Source: Bacteroidaceae bacterium (GTDB taxonomy: Bacteria > Bacteroidota > Bacteroidia > Bacteroidales > Bacteroidaceae). Taken from it: a stretch of DNA of 54,307 nt. This document shows positions 30,001-38,119 of this stretch, piece after piece. A program made the position numbers and the translations under genes. The DNA is taken from NCBI GenBank assembly GCA_017547205.1, contig JAFYQH010000030.1, positions 1 to 54,307 of the forward strand, written 5' to 3'. Below the pieces are notes generated by a model. It did not search any database. It had not been told where the DNA came from and saw nothing but the letters and a program-made list of their open reading frames with translations. Position 1 is the first letter of the stretch; each line of letters opens with the position of its first letter.

Positions 30001-30646
30001 CCATTTCGGTTATAATGCCAGGCTCAACATTAGTTTCGGAAGTAAAAGCCTTAAATTCAACAACATCATCAACAAAAGCAGGAAGGTTTGCTGCTGGTAC
30101 CTTGCCCATCGCATCGAGTGTAGCAATGCCTGAAGGCCTACCTATTTGGCTGTAGATGTCGGTAACATTCTGATAGAGTCCCTCGATATTGGTCACATTC
30201 TGAAGGACTGTTGTTTCAACGGAAGCCAATCCGTTCTGCAGCGATGTTACCGTGGTGTTGATTGAAGCAATCGAATGGTTTGCCGAATCTGCGCTGTTCT
30301 GAGCGGTATTGGCCGCATTCACAGCAGAATTGAGAGCAGTCCTCAACTCTGTCAGAAGAGATGGAGTCAGTAGGCCAGCATTAGCGGTAGAAGCCGCAGG
30401 AATCGTAATGTTCAGCGGAACTTCAGTACCGTCATTGAGCCTCTTCTTCATCGAAATGATGAAATTGCTCTCCGAAGCCTGATGGCCCAAAGAAGCGCCG
30501 TCAATTTGCGCCTCTGGCATCGTGTCTATCAATGCCTGGATGAGAGACACGAACAAACCACCAATTCGCGAAGCTGAGTTCTCATGCTCTTCTGTTGCAT
30601 CTCGCACAGTAGCTGCAAGAGGAAGTAGGTTTGTTAATTTACTCAT
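24077..30646 (-). CDS. Large tail fibre protein
   Basis: This 2189-residue protein is the longest of the phage. The N-terminus (MSKLTNLLPLAATVRDATEEHENSA) resembles fibre-attachment segments of other Bacteroidales phages. Coiled-coil and repeat-like stretches follow (100-170), then repeated modules with DFGG/WKDFGS motifs (about 380-560), Ig-like regions around 650-950, and a LamG-like region around 1000-1150. A long C-terminal part includes Leu-rich stretches near 1960-2060. It is followed directly by the two lectin-like tip genes, so it likely carries them. Domain limits are judged by eye. Confidence 0.85.
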   Translation of the reverse strand: MSKLTNLLPLAATVRDATEEHENSASRIGGLFVSLIQALIDTMPEAQIDGASLGHQASESNFIISMKKRLNDGTEVPLNITIPAASTANAGLLTPSLLTELRTALNSAVNAANTAQNSADSANHSIASINTTVTSLQNGLASVETTVLQNVTNIEGLYQNVTDIYSQIGRPSGIATLDAMGKVPAANLPAFVDDVVEFKAFTSETNVEPGIITEMAGGIPISVYFSSTLNRFVAHNYEDNKFFSNWPGEESFQSNYIPVSGKVFLCKDDGKCYRWSGSQLAAIGSDLTLGETANTAFPGSRGVVLEQQVSSLLGSSQSQNLTVVNVNTWKKTPTTVYDLEAVVLNLVNAGRLSAGMVVVYLSQDGWVAKQFIGVNTIQSFENLDNWKDFGGSSVGNIYNVTTEMPISGYYSLCDTENVGKSAVHLAWTKKKAALGLILSFEIAAGTWKTYQFVGKSLTEEQWINPENWKDFGSLAAGSEPFIIIDNIVGAPTFGNFYTLESALTALLAHQKEKGLTYAKQGLVISYKVAENKMETRQFQGSIADFNEPALWSEFGGGSRIELSDTPEVGTGKAFSAEGARHHLPANLVVDTETEGVVKISMQNADGDTVGDEVQFPVGTGTGGGSATIVAIAFKNSPLYGAYGANIATSAAIRSVSSATGVETENSIERIEIVDRDTNITVFSQTVNQQSSADLNDYSFPIDFTQFFTAAGSKKYRLVAYDDTGASGSKNITVTAVDVTCTSVQVLQYSADNPITPGTASVSVPLYKFANNQSDKGISAQIDIKLGGEWQPLATAVVNDSFTHSVTIRPTELGLTHGSYPIRVQGTDIASGTKGNTIYSAIMVVDEDNTTPIVSIRYDDANNGTIRLYDTLSLDVAVYAPGKVQSHVAVLANGNQFTQLLALNSRTYTISQQIKGFADGQQITYKAVVNGVASDEITVRIDGSAIDAELTAGTIYDFDFSGRSNDEADHSIKSNGYELKLSGANYTSNGFGTFLGKNCLRIAENVTATLNHYMFGSAMLEATGGAIQFTFASKNVKDKSAKLIECYDESAGAGFYVTGSKVGIYCKNGVRTREERSYEQGKEHTVAVVVEPTNIYVERGGIKYSMIVLYLDGERVGNIGYVGGAGNLFQENCIKFNGTMGDLYLFNLCAWNTYFEWAQAHKNYLVRLTNTELMVKEFDFENVLVSQTAEGTTMLRPSATLLYARGIAYVVEVASEESFNEFDGGTSTSDNFSIDLYYYDPLRPWRSFVARGVRKRRQGTTSAKRPKKNPRYYLDKAKSVEPLFPDYTNADAILTYALFAKKKVRVGENTIPVNIITVKIDFSDSSGVNDCGTCDMMNYTYRSLGGDYLTPAQRFFDGTYDLGDIHIEGLQMNHSTANHPVCVYRSTSDTLQNVYFEARGNWKEDKGEQTALGFMNTPGYNLGCLNYQDESFVEFIGADGETLDQIETRFKATSGLDTDMPYLLSLYCGRNYRFMRYVDGQWKNTTGSMYQKNGKWVVEGDVLNPVEGFELLVYQGMCWWRGVTSVAEMMAPSTMKSSWVQKLIDKGEVSGDTFPAWTYYFESMVDNDQLAIDYALGKKVPYQLYDMLAFASTCDKSINAQWATNWRTKLHLHANPKSVMSYYGFTDYACGKDQQAKNMQPMWFLENGASVRGGIYSENALIMYLNKIYDADGVNDKDNDGGCDTDPEVDPGKPSTDDYTNPFAGWNSILWVCCREQQEVLLADGTAIDLRTVIAAMRSCQIEVDGQMMKPFSPDGAIYFYCTKRQLVWPKVVSSYDGYRKYIQYTATSDAIYFYALQGLGLTSLPAFIRTRWRIRDGYYQTGDFFSGVLSGRIACGADATITITAAATGYFGVGNDASGNLSESCYLEGGQSYTFTNFAKDEGALLYIYQADRMSSIDLSALTLSENFDFSVMSLVETIITGGDSHIERPMGYAKLTSYMLGDLPFLKTLDIRNTGAKSLDASKCPRIEHINAKGSALESITIAETSPINDIALPDTMVELRFLGLPELTFTALNSATGLQISSLKAVQRLRLENSPKLNAVVMMKTILENQEETPLLAMVRIVGQVLKGDGAELLAIIEQKVAGQDADGNKVAKPVISGTYQLTVIREAYEIEAIEQGISEITIFVVIEAFINLIDQVNNEAYGGVEEVEAVTLENIAEHLVYYNGETYDEYLAGYAEDNQDINNTIY

Positions 30647-30674
30647 AAGTGATTATATTTTGAAAAATGTATTT

Positions 30675-30709
30675 CAAAAGTAACCACCACAAAAAGGAGG
30701 TAAAAAGAC
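30675..30709 (-). promoter_or_regulatory. Phage late promoter of the tail fibre and DGR target genes
   Basis: Minus strand: GTCTTTTT (30709-30702), 19 bases, TACTTTTG (30682-30675). The fibre ATG follows 28 bases downstream. Same motif and spacing as at 20500, 35932, 44593 and 52077. Confidence 0.75.
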
Positions 30710-30710
30710 A

Positions 30711-31166
30711 CTATTTTCGCAACTCCTCGACAATGGTATTTAATGCTTCATGAGCGTAAATATCAGTCATTGCTCGACGGAAAACAGCCAATGAGGTGTA
30801 GAGCTTATGCGAATACCAGTTCCTGCGCTTGCGAGGCTTGCCACTAGTCTTGTAACCTCCCCAAGCAGGGCCAACCTTACGCGGTATGTCCAGCCTATTT
30901 TCGCGCCTATATTCAGGATCCAGAAATTCAAGGTCTCCGCCGTTACCTCGAGCGTAGCCACGTCCTGTACCGAAAGCCTGATATATGCCATATCCAGCCC
31001 ATTTGATAAGAGTACTATCTGCGGTCGAAGAAGTTCCAGAGAAGCTGCTCATCAAGGAGCCAGTACGGACTATGTTGTGTTTGGCAATCTTCTCTTGCCA
31101 AATATCAATCATCATATCCGTCCAGGCCTTGATGTATTCCTTTTGATTCTTTACTTCATCTGCCAT
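30711..31166 (-). CDS. Phage neck or tail-completion-like protein
   Basis: This basic 151-residue protein contains WAGYGIYQAFGTGRGYARG and a GKPRKRRNWYSHKLYTS segment. The first stretch recalls HK97 gp10-type tail completion proteins, which cap the tail next to the connector. The resemblance is weak. It ends the portal/connector operon and overlaps the preceding gene by 16 bases. Confidence 0.5.
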   Translation of the reverse strand: MADEVKNQKEYIKAWTDMMIDIWQEKIAKHNIVRTGSLMSSFSGTSSTADSTLIKWAGYGIYQAFGTGRGYARGNGGDLEFLDPEYRRENRLDIPRKVGPAWGGYKTSGKPRKRRNWYSHKLYTSLAVFRRAMTDIYAHEALNTIVEELRK

Positions 31167-31654
31167 TGTTCTTCATTATAACAAAGGTTTTCAGGCTCGG
31201 AGCACTCAAGCATAAAGCAGAGTCCCGTACAACCGCTGAACATATATTTATTGAACTCCCTATAAAATATGCTGTCAGTCTTGAGATAAATTAGATCATC
31301 GCATCCCGCCTTGTCTTTGATAAGGCGAGATACAATCTGGGTGTAAAGTTCGCGACAAACTGCAAGCTGCTTCTCGCGGTCTTCCATATCGTTGATCCTA
31401 TAACGTCGAAGCAACGAAACTGTAAAAACGCGTTTGCGGAAATATCCGCCACTGCTACCGCGGAAGTTCTGCCCCTCTGTAGTGTCATCAAACACAAAGA
31501 AGTTCGCAACTTTGCGTAACTCATTGATTACTCCCTCCAGGTTCTCTATGCCTGGGCAGGTGGCAAAATGGAAGCCTTCGGCCACGGCCAATCTATTCTC
31601 ATTACATAAACGCTCAAAATATTCTTGAGCATTAAAAAAAAACTTTCCCATCAT
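31151..31654 (-). CDS. Conserved phage protein, connector region, function unknown
   Basis: The 167-residue product from MMGKFFFNAQEYFERL is the likely form: this ATG overlaps the preceding stop codon as ATGA, and the longer frame would overlap the upstream gene by 73 bases. It has no membrane segment and no motif I recognise. Its place after the portal and two connector-like genes suggests a head-tail joining role. Confidence 0.6.
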   Translation of the reverse strand: MMGKFFFNAQEYFERLCNENRLAVAEGFHFATCPGIENLEGVINELRKVANFFVFDDTTEGQNFRGSSGGYFRKRVFTVSLLRRYRINDMEDREKQLAVCRELYTQIVSRLIKDKAGCDDLIYLKTDSIFYREFNKYMFSGCTGLCFMLECSEPENLCYNEEQWQMK

Positions 31655-32454
31655 CTTTTCATTGCTTGCTTGAATTCTTCTGCCTCGCGTGCCTTTGCAT
31701 CGAGTTCTGTCAAGGCTCGCCATGTATCAATGGCGAGGATTTCCTTCTCCTTGGTGACATCACCACCAGTCAATGCGCGTATCTGGGCATTCATTGCTTC
31801 GACAACAGATTGAGAACTGCCACCCTGTGTGCGTTTGAAAAAGTTGCTGAAATGCTTTGAGAAATGCGCCTTCAGTTGAGTATACCACTGAATGATTGCG
31901 AAAAGTTCATATTTTTGTAATGATTCAATACGCGCTTTAGCGCCATCATCAGGCCACTCTTTACCGCCCACATTGTGCGAGTAAACAAGATTTGCAATAT
32001 CTATTACTGCGGCAGGATTTTTACTCATTAAATATCCTTGGTACAAGTTGTCGAGCATAAGGTAGGTTTCAAAGGGAACACCGTGCAAGAATTTATCAAT
32101 CGCCTTGCGTCCATCAAGTTCATCGAGCAGCACAGGGTGTATTCCAGGCTCCATTACCCATTGTATAGCTTCAGTAAGTACTGTTATATCTTCTGATGAC
32201 AGAGTGCAGTGCATCGCTCCTTCAGATGTATGAACACAACACTTGGCATAGCCACCTTCTGCCTTTTCAATTACCATATTGGCAAAGTAAAGAGTAATAC
32301 GCAAGAGTGCTGTTGTCTGGTCATAAGCTGATAGGAAAACAAGCACTGCCTTCAGTTGCCTTTGATCAAGTTCCTGCCAACATTTAGGGAATTTGAAATC
32401 CAGCGTATTCCCATTGGCTATAACAGTATGTTTATACTTTCCCATATTACCCAA
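31651..32454 (-). CDS. Phage protein of unknown function (267 residues)
   Basis: Mixed fold, with DFKFPKCWQELDQRQLKAVLVFL near the N-terminus and a charged helical C-terminus (REAEEFKQAMKR). No catalytic motif is seen. Overlaps its neighbours by 8 and 4 bases within the portal operon. Confidence 0.65.
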   Translation of the reverse strand: MGNMGKYKHTVIANGNTLDFKFPKCWQELDQRQLKAVLVFLSAYDQTTALLRITLYFANMVIEKAEGGYAKCCVHTSEGAMHCTLSSEDITVLTEAIQWVMEPGIHPVLLDELDGRKAIDKFLHGVPFETYLMLDNLYQGYLMSKNPAAVIDIANLVYSHNVGGKEWPDDGAKARIESLQKYELFAIIQWYTQLKAHFSKHFSNFFKRTQGGSSQSVVEAMNAQIRALTGGDVTKEKEILAIDTWRALTELDAKAREAEEFKQAMKR

Positions 32455-33262
32455 AAAAGTAAGCTCCGTTCTCTTTTTTGTTCTCGAACTTGCCGCTTTT
32501 CCGTGCCTGGTATGCCGAAGAAGCCTTATAGGTCGGGAACGAGTCTATCATTGTATCAAGGAATCTCAGCAAAGTTTGCACAAGCGGGTGTATATCGGCC
32601 GAGTGCATATCACATATCTCTGCCGATATGATGCTATGTATAAGCTGTATAACTTGAGTCTGATGCGCTGTAATGTCATTGTGTCGGATACATGCCAACA
32701 ATTCATCAACCAACTCATCGCCAATGATATCACGAATCCTTGCCTCGGCCATTGTGACAAGAGGCTGATATTTGGCGCAATCCCTGCGATATATTTCGGG
32801 GAAAGCCTTGCGACGGAAATATTCAGCCGACCAGAAGAAAGTGCTGAAATATCCTTTTGCGATATCACTATCATACCACTCCTCGTGTCTTCTCAAGAGA
32901 GACAATATCGCATCGAAAGCATCATCATACACGTCAAGCAGTTTCTTGAGCAAACGATTAACACGTTCCGAGCTTGCCGGAGTGATATTCTCTGTAGAAA
33001 CGACTCCAAAACCACTGTCGGTAAGAACAAGGTCAAGATGGGGAATAGTATCAGCATATGCCTTAACACATATGGCTGTCGTGATAAGCCTTTTTTCTAT
33101 AGCCGAAGGTTCATCTATGGCATAAAGGCCGAGAGTACCGAATAGGTTCTCCTGGGTAGTCTCTAATTGAGGAACAACAGCCTCATAGACGTGGTTGTTG
33201 CAGTTTGTGGCCGAGTAACAATATTTCTCGAACACTTCTTGAGTGATATCAATCTTATTCAT
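32447..33262 (-). CDS. Phage protein of unknown function (271 residues, possible DUF6712-like)
   Basis: Soluble, mainly helical and acidic protein starting MNKIDITQEVFEKYC. It resembles in size and place the DUF6712-type proteins I recall from Bacteroidales phages, but I cannot confirm this. It follows the portal gene with an 8-base overlap, which suits a head-tail connector or portal partner. Confidence 0.6.
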   Translation of the reverse strand: MNKIDITQEVFEKYCYSATNCNNHVYEAVVPQLETTQENLFGTLGLYAIDEPSAIEKRLITTAICVKAYADTIPHLDLVLTDSGFGVVSTENITPASSERVNRLLKKLLDVYDDAFDAILSLLRRHEEWYDSDIAKGYFSTFFWSAEYFRRKAFPEIYRRDCAKYQPLVTMAEARIRDIIGDELVDELLACIRHNDITAHQTQVIQLIHSIISAEICDMHSADIHPLVQTLLRFLDTMIDSFPTYKASSAYQARKSGKFENKKENGAYFFG

Positions 33263-34631
33263 CGTTAGGATCTTTTTGAGTACCGTTTTTAGCAGAAACT
33301 TTCACCGCATCGTTTTTCTTATCAAGAGTAGTGAGCATAATCAAAGGGACATCAGGATAAACCTTATCACTCCAACCGTTATACTCAATGACTACATTGT
33401 GAATGTTGCAAAGCAGGTCGTGTGGTGCCACCTCAAGAGACTGTTTGAGTGTAAAGAGTTCCCTTTTATCGCTACCTGAGTTATTTGTCTGCGACTTACC
33501 TGGTGTCGCACCCACGAGATTCGGGTGAATATTGAAAGCATAACACATCACATTGTTAGCCTCTGCAATATCTTCAGCCCAATCGCCTCCCTCCTTGCCT
33601 TTATCCACAACATTGATTCTCACCATAGAAATTTCTTTGCCATCAGGATTGATATAATATCCCGAAATCCACACCTTGCCCGAATTCTCGATACCTGTGA
33701 CAAAATTGACAATATTCTCTTTCTCCTTCTTAATACGCTCAGCTTTCTCCTTTGGGTCGGATATACCTTCATTGGAACAGATATGTTTCCAATAGTCATT
33801 ATGTACCTCTACAATGTACTTGACAGAAGTCGAATTCTTGAGTTTTGCCTTCTTGCCGAGACCAATGAGCTGCTTGATATCATACCAATGGCCTTTGAAT
33901 ATTGAGGTATAGTAAGGAACGGGGTAATACTGAAGACCTGGAGTCGGAAATCGCGAAACAATGGCGAATTTTCGTTCATTCGTTCTCACTCGACGCTTAC
34001 CATCTTTCCCCGGTTCCTTTCCCATCCTAACAAGTAAATCACCCAGAGGGTCAATGAAGTCCAACAAGGGAATAACCTCGATATCATCTTTCGCAGGTGT
34101 ACCCTTGCGAAAATCGGCATAAAATATATTATTTATTTTACCCTTATCATCAGCCTTTTCAAAACGGCAGTGACAAGCCTCCTTATGGCGGAGCTGCACA
34201 ATCTTTGAAGAGTCACGCGACAGAATGATTACGCTGACAGCATAGTAAAACCATTTGAAATCCGTAATCTGCTCGATCCATAAAGAAGGCAGAAAATTGC
34301 GATTGAAGAAGCGTTTAATCTCGGGGTCTCGAGTAGGCTCCTTTGTCTCATAGTCGATATATTTCAGGCCGCTGCCATAACAGGTCAAAACGTTGAAATA
34401 TTGATTCTGCGCAAGAATTTCATCCTTGCCAATAGCCCCCATTAAAGAATAGGGAATTTGATTATCAGGACCGAAAGGTACATACTTAAATTGCGTGCCT
34501 GGAATGGGCACGGCATCACCAGAGAAATCCTCATCAAATATGGCAGAAGAGTCATCTACAGTCTCGATACTGCAATGTACCGAGTCGGAAATCTCATAAA
34601 CCCCATAAGTCTCAGTATTGTTATCAATCAT
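33255..34631 (-). CDS. Portal protein
   Basis: This 458-residue protein would form the dodecameric DNA gate of the capsid. Portal-like features are the N-terminal YVPFGPDNQIPYSL, the central YYPVPYYTSIFKGHWYDIKQ and the late AFNIHPNLVGATPGKSQTNNSGSD. The last corresponds to the crown/clip region seen in HK97-type and related portals of Bacteroidota phages. It overlaps both neighbours by a few bases. Confidence 0.82.
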   Translation of the reverse strand: MIDNNTETYGVYEISDSVHCSIETVDDSSAIFDEDFSGDAVPIPGTQFKYVPFGPDNQIPYSLMGAIGKDEILAQNQYFNVLTCYGSGLKYIDYETKEPTRDPEIKRFFNRNFLPSLWIEQITDFKWFYYAVSVIILSRDSSKIVQLRHKEACHCRFEKADDKGKINNIFYADFRKGTPAKDDIEVIPLLDFIDPLGDLLVRMGKEPGKDGKRRVRTNERKFAIVSRFPTPGLQYYPVPYYTSIFKGHWYDIKQLIGLGKKAKLKNSTSVKYIVEVHNDYWKHICSNEGISDPKEKAERIKKEKENIVNFVTGIENSGKVWISGYYINPDGKEISMVRINVVDKGKEGGDWAEDIAEANNVMCYAFNIHPNLVGATPGKSQTNNSGSDKRELFTLKQSLEVAPHDLLCNIHNVVIEYNGWSDKVYPDVPLIMLTTLDKKNDAVKVSAKNGTQKDPNDE

Positions 34632-34861
34632 CTGTATATAGTTTTACCGTTAATCTCAAAAAGTGTAATATCTCTGAACTCGCGAATCTGCCCGTTCGGG
34701 AACCTCACCTTGTGAGTACCACCGCGTCGATGTACCGAAAAGCAGACAACGCCCTTGTAGGAAAGGATATCGCCTGTCGATAATTTCCAAAGTCTCAAAT
34801 CGACAGGTTTACCCATCTCAAGCAACTTAAAAGCGTCTTTGTAATAAATAGTCCTATCCAT
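34628..34861 (-). CDS. Small phage protein (77 residues), unknown
   Basis: Basic, beta-rich small protein starting MDRTIYYKDAFKLLEMGKP. It has one-base and four-base overlaps with the genes on each side (34861 and 34628-34631), so it is translated within the portal operon. No family recognised. Confidence 0.6.
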   Translation of the reverse strand: MDRTIYYKDAFKLLEMGKPVDLRLWKLSTGDILSYKGVVCFSVHRRGGTHKVRFPNGQIREFRDITLFEINGKTIYR

Positions 34862-35916
34862 TAGTTAAAAGTAATATCGAAAGTCTTGTCAAACAATTTA
34901 GGTGGCCTTATGGTATGAAGCATACCAGAGACGAATGAAGCTCTGCGATATGTGTAATCAAAAGAGGGCATAGAGTCATCATCATTGGCATATTTAATCT
35001 CAGAGTCTGAAAGCACAATTTCATCATCGGCGACGCCCATAGAATCAAGCAAAAAAATAGATTTAGACCGTGCAAGGTCCATACCGAGGCGAAGCATACT
35101 GTCAAGCAGCACACCGCTGTTTGCCTTAAAATACTCGGTATCATCGATATCGTACTGACGGAATCTGCCGTCTATATAAGCGTGCGAACGCTTTATCTCA
35201 TATTCTGTCTCGATTGTTCCTGTAAGATACATAGTTTCCCAACAGCCGAAGTTGTTGAGAAACAACAGAGCTGGGTCGGCTTTCGCTTGAATAGAATCTA
35301 TCTCAAAGGAGAATGATCGTTCTCCAGCTCGCACAACGTAGCCGATAAGTTCTCCCATGGAGTCATCAACGAACTTTGCAGGCGAGACATTGACACTATT
35401 TACAACATTGAGGACAACATCCTGCTCACTCATGAGCGACACCTCTTTCGTGTCAATGCCCGATTCGGTATAATAAGAAGCCAAAGCATATACACTGCAA
35501 GCACTCTGCGGATAGAATGAAAGAGTCTCATATCTGCCGAGCTGGGTGGTTTTCCTATTTATCAAAGTTGTGAGGAAGAACGAAGGCAAGAACTCCTCCG
35601 CGCATTCAGAGATACGCACAGCTGTCCTGAACACTCGATACGAAACAGAGTGATCACTCTTACCTGTTTCCTTGACCGTAAAAACGAAATCAGCGAAAAC
35701 GCCATCGATGTGACTCTCGAGAATACGGCGCAAGTTATATAGCCTTATCTCGCCATTACCGTCGGGAACATATTCTGCCGAAAAGATGGTTATACCACCA
35801 AGCGCTATTAAAAAAATGACACTATTACTTGCTCCATCTATCCATAGTTCCTGCAGATGTGTAGAGAAAGCCAGGCCACTAGCACCATTATCTTGTATTT
35901 CGCGTATTACTGCCAT
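34861..35916 (-). CDS. Phage structural-type protein of unknown function
   Basis: A frame continues upstream to 36102, but the ATG at 35916 (MAVIREIQDNGASGL, 351 residues) is preferred. A late promoter lies 16-50 bases before it, and the longer form would run into a terminator. The protein is beta-rich with no membrane helix or catalytic motif. It is the first gene of the operon that leads to the portal. Confidence 0.65.
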   Translation of the reverse strand: MAVIREIQDNGASGLAFSTHLQELWIDGASNSVIFLIALGGITIFSAEYVPDGNGEIRLYNLRRILESHIDGVFADFVFTVKETGKSDHSVSYRVFRTAVRISECAEEFLPSFFLTTLINRKTTQLGRYETLSFYPQSACSVYALASYYTESGIDTKEVSLMSEQDVVLNVVNSVNVSPAKFVDDSMGELIGYVVRAGERSFSFEIDSIQAKADPALLFLNNFGCWETMYLTGTIETEYEIKRSHAYIDGRFRQYDIDDTEYFKANSGVLLDSMLRLGMDLARSKSIFLLDSMGVADDEIVLSDSEIKYANDDDSMPSFDYTYRRASFVSGMLHTIRPPKLFDKTFDITFN

Positions 35917-35931
35917 TGAATTTATTTTGTT

Positions 35932-35966
35932 CGAAAGTACACAATGCTCTGAAACAGTAAAAAGAC
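35932..35966 (-). promoter_or_regulatory. Phage late promoter of the portal operon
   Basis: Minus strand: GTCTTTTT (35966-35959), 19 bases, TACTTTCG (35939-35932); the ATG at 35916 follows 15 bases later. The -7 box has C for T at its seventh position compared with the lysis and fibre copies. Confidence 0.72.
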
Positions 35967-36078
35967 AAGCAACTGTTCCAGGTACGCAGAACACCCACTG
36001 CCGCCGTAAGGCGGCGCGATTTTTCAAAACGTGCACAAAAAAAAGCTGTTTCTTGCGCATATGGTCAGCAATATGCAC

Positions 36079-36114
36079 AAAAAAAGGAGCAACGCTGTGC
36101 ATTACTCCTTTTTT
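36079..36114. terminator. Bidirectional terminator between the ArdC-like cluster and the portal operon
   Basis: GGAGCAA and TTACTCC (one G-U pair) form a stem, with seven A before and six T after it on the plus strand. It can therefore stop transcripts from both sides. It lies 14 bases after the stop codon of the 36128 gene. Confidence 0.75.
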
Positions 36115-36127
36115 CTTGTAGTGACTG

Positions 36128-36604
36128 TTATTTAACGAGTTCGGCCTCTATCTCGGCAATTTTCTTGTTAATCTTGTCGCGGATGAAATCCACAAAGTTC
36201 AACAGCAGTTCTCGGTTGGAAATCTTGAAAATGCTCTCCTCGCGATACGAGGGTGCGCCCGAGTTCGCAAAGATAAGGCGGTAGTTTGTAACCTCGAAAG
36301 TATCATCCTCGTTGAGCACCTCTTCTGCGGTGTTAATCTTGTCGAGCGTGTCGATGAATGTCGAACGCTTGGCCGAAAGCTCCTTCTTTGCCTCAAGCAC
36401 CTTGAGGCACTCGGCGAGTTCCTTTTGCTTGCGCTCCATTTCTTTCTGCAACTGCTCGGCCTGGCGCTCTGCCTCGCTTTTAGGCTTGGTCTCCTTGCCT
36501 TTTTTCTCGTTCTTGGGGGTTGCAGGGGGTGTGGGGGTGGTAGCCACTGCTGTTGCGTTGTTCACTACGTTTGCACTCTCGATGTTCTTTTTTGTTGTCT
36601 CCAT
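36128..36604 (-). CDS. Coiled-coil phage protein, unknown
   Basis: 158 residues. A Thr/Pro/Ala-rich, disordered N-terminus is followed by a Lys/Glu-rich coiled coil (about 35-80) and a compact C-terminus ending KKIAEIEAELVK. No known family. Last gene of the three-gene cluster with the ArdC-like protein. Confidence 0.6.
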   Translation of the reverse strand: METTKKNIESANVVNNATAVATTPTPPATPKNEKKGKETKPKSEAERQAEQLQKEMERKQKELAECLKVLEAKKELSAKRSTFIDTLDKINTAEEVLNEDDTFEVTNYRLIFANSGAPSYREESIFKISNRELLLNFVDFIRDKINKKIAEIEAELVK

Positions 36605-36656
36605 AGTTATAAAATTTTAAGGAGTTAATACTATACACCTGTCGCGCGGTGTCCGC

Positions 36657-37091
36657 TTATTTTGTTGTTATTGTATGCACCTGGGTAATATCGAAGAGGT
36701 GGCACACCGGGAAATAATCCTCTTTTTCGGTTGCGTGTTCTCCTTTGGCTTTCGCCTCCGCAACTCGTTCCTTTTCGGCTTTAGTGGCCTTTGGTGTAGC
36801 CCAAATCATAAAGGACTGTTGCCCTTTCTTCACTGTGTAGCCGGCTTTCTTCCACTCTTCAAAAGTTCGGAGGTCGGTTGTGCCGTATGTTGTCGAGTAG
36901 TAGCCTTTCAGCAACTCGTTCACATTCTCGGCCTCGCCAGTGAGTTCGGCCACCGCTTTCAACTCGCGCGATAACGCGCTCAACTGCTGTCTGCGCTCGA
37001 TAGCGCGCTGTTTCTTTTCTTCGCTAATTTGTTTCATAACCTTTCTAAATTCCTTTACACATAGTCTCCATATCTCAAACTCGCTTAGCAT
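36657..37091 (-). CDS. ArdC-like single-stranded DNA-binding domain protein
   Basis: 144 residues. An N-terminal helix is followed by TFEEWKKAGYTVKKGQQSFMIW (about residues 77-98), the core of the N-terminal ssDNA-binding domain of ArdC-type antirestriction proteins, where a TYxEWxKxGxxVKKGxK pattern is typical. The metallopeptidase part of full ArdC is missing. A role in DNA entry or replication is possible. An internal Met at residue 19 is an alternative start. It overlaps the preceding gene by 7 bases. Confidence 0.65.
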   Translation of the reverse strand: MLSEFEIWRLCVKEFRKVMKQISEEKKQRAIERRQQLSALSRELKAVAELTGEAENVNELLKGYYSTTYGTTDLRTFEEWKKAGYTVKKGQQSFMIWATPKATKAEKERVAEAKAKGEHATEKEDYFPVCHLFDITQVHTITTK

Positions 37092-37288
37092 ATCACATAC
37101 TCGTTGCCTTTGTTCTGAAAAAAGCTGTCTCCGCTTGTGTAGAGCTCGAGCACCTCGCCCTCTGCGGTGGTAAAAATGATGCTCAACTCATAGAGGCTGT
37201 TGAATACCTTGTTAATCTTCGCGCCCTTGAAGAACTTGTTGATAACCTCGAAACCTTGCTTTTTTGTGAATGTCTTGTAACCTTTCAT
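37085..37288 (-). CDS. Small phage protein (67 residues), unknown
   Basis: Starts MKGYKTFTKKQGFEVINKFF; a small alpha/beta protein with no recognised family. It is the first gene of the ArdC-like cluster. Confidence 0.5.
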   Translation of the reverse strand: MKGYKTFTKKQGFEVINKFFKGAKINKVFNSLYELSIIFTTAEGEVLELYTSGDSFFQNKGNEYVIC

Positions 37289-37553
37289 AATCGTTGTGTG
37301 TGTTGTGTTTTACCCTTGCTTTGCAATAATTTATCTGGCGGTTGAAGCCAGATCCGGTGTGAGCCTTTTAACTTTTTTGCTCCTCACACTGAGCTTTTTT
37401 TTAATTTTTCCGTCGTATATCGCCGACCGTTTGTTTCGCCTTTTGTGGCTGCTTAAAAGTGACCGACAGCGCAGTGGTGCAAGGTTTTATTCGAGAAATA
37501 CTACCTGAGAGAAAAGAGGTGTGGAGATTTTTAGAGAAACCAGGGGCCTGACC

Positions 37554-37583
37554 TTGATTAGCGAGATGGCGAAAGTACCTTTG
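37554..37583 (+). promoter_or_regulatory. Consensus plus-strand promoter in the gene-poor region
   Basis: TTG (37554-37556), 19 bases, TACCTTTG (37576-37583): the same ideal host form as the tRNA promoter. It points against all surrounding genes. Predicted start near 37590. No coding region follows that I can support. Confidence 0.6.
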
Positions 37584-38084
37584 CAGCGAAAAAGGGAAAC
37601 ACAAAACGGTCGCTATACAAGGATTTAATGAAAAGGCGAAGTGTGAGAAAAAGAGCAAAAAACAGATAGCTGTGCTATCGCAATAGAAACAAGAACACCC
37701 GTGCAGTATTCGGTCTTGAGACTTGATGAAGAGACGGAGATAATACAAGCTGGGTACGGTACCGCGAAATTCTGTTCATATTGCATATCTGAAAGAAATA
37801 TGTCCAAAATGAAAGGAATTTCGCCGCCCGCCCCACTTTATAGGCGGTTGAAAAAGAAAGAATTACCTATCGAAAAAACGGGGAAAATTCAGCAAATTTG
37901 GATTTTTTCCGCTCCTCGCGAGCGTAATTGAATGAGTATCGGGCAATTACGCGAGCGCCCCGCCGCATTTTATGCGGTTATCCGTAAGGGTACCCCCCAG
38001 CGCCCTACGCCAAGACCGCCGATTACCGATTATATTTTCGCGGAATATGCCGACCGAAATCGGCGGTAAGCGCGAACGCGCGCA

Positions 38085-38119
38085 TAAAAAAAGCGGTGTG
38101 GCGATTACCTCACCACACC
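38085..38119 (-). terminator. Rho-independent terminator of the terminase operon
   Basis: GGTGTGG/CCACACC stem with an 11-base loop, followed on the minus strand by GC and a run of T. It lies 24 bases after the terminase stop codon. Confidence 0.8.

Noticed and set aside
34861-36102. The longer form of the first gene of the portal operon, starting at 36102
   Set aside because: It would begin inside a bidirectional terminator and run through the late promoter; the extra residues are Cys/His/Phe-rich and unlike the rest.
37401-37931. Short open frames on both strands in the gene-poor region (37401-37748 minus, 37701-37931 plus)
   Set aside because: Composition is unlike proteins (runs of hydrophobic and Cys residues or low complexity), with no coupling to neighbours; they also overlap the promoter and palindromes.
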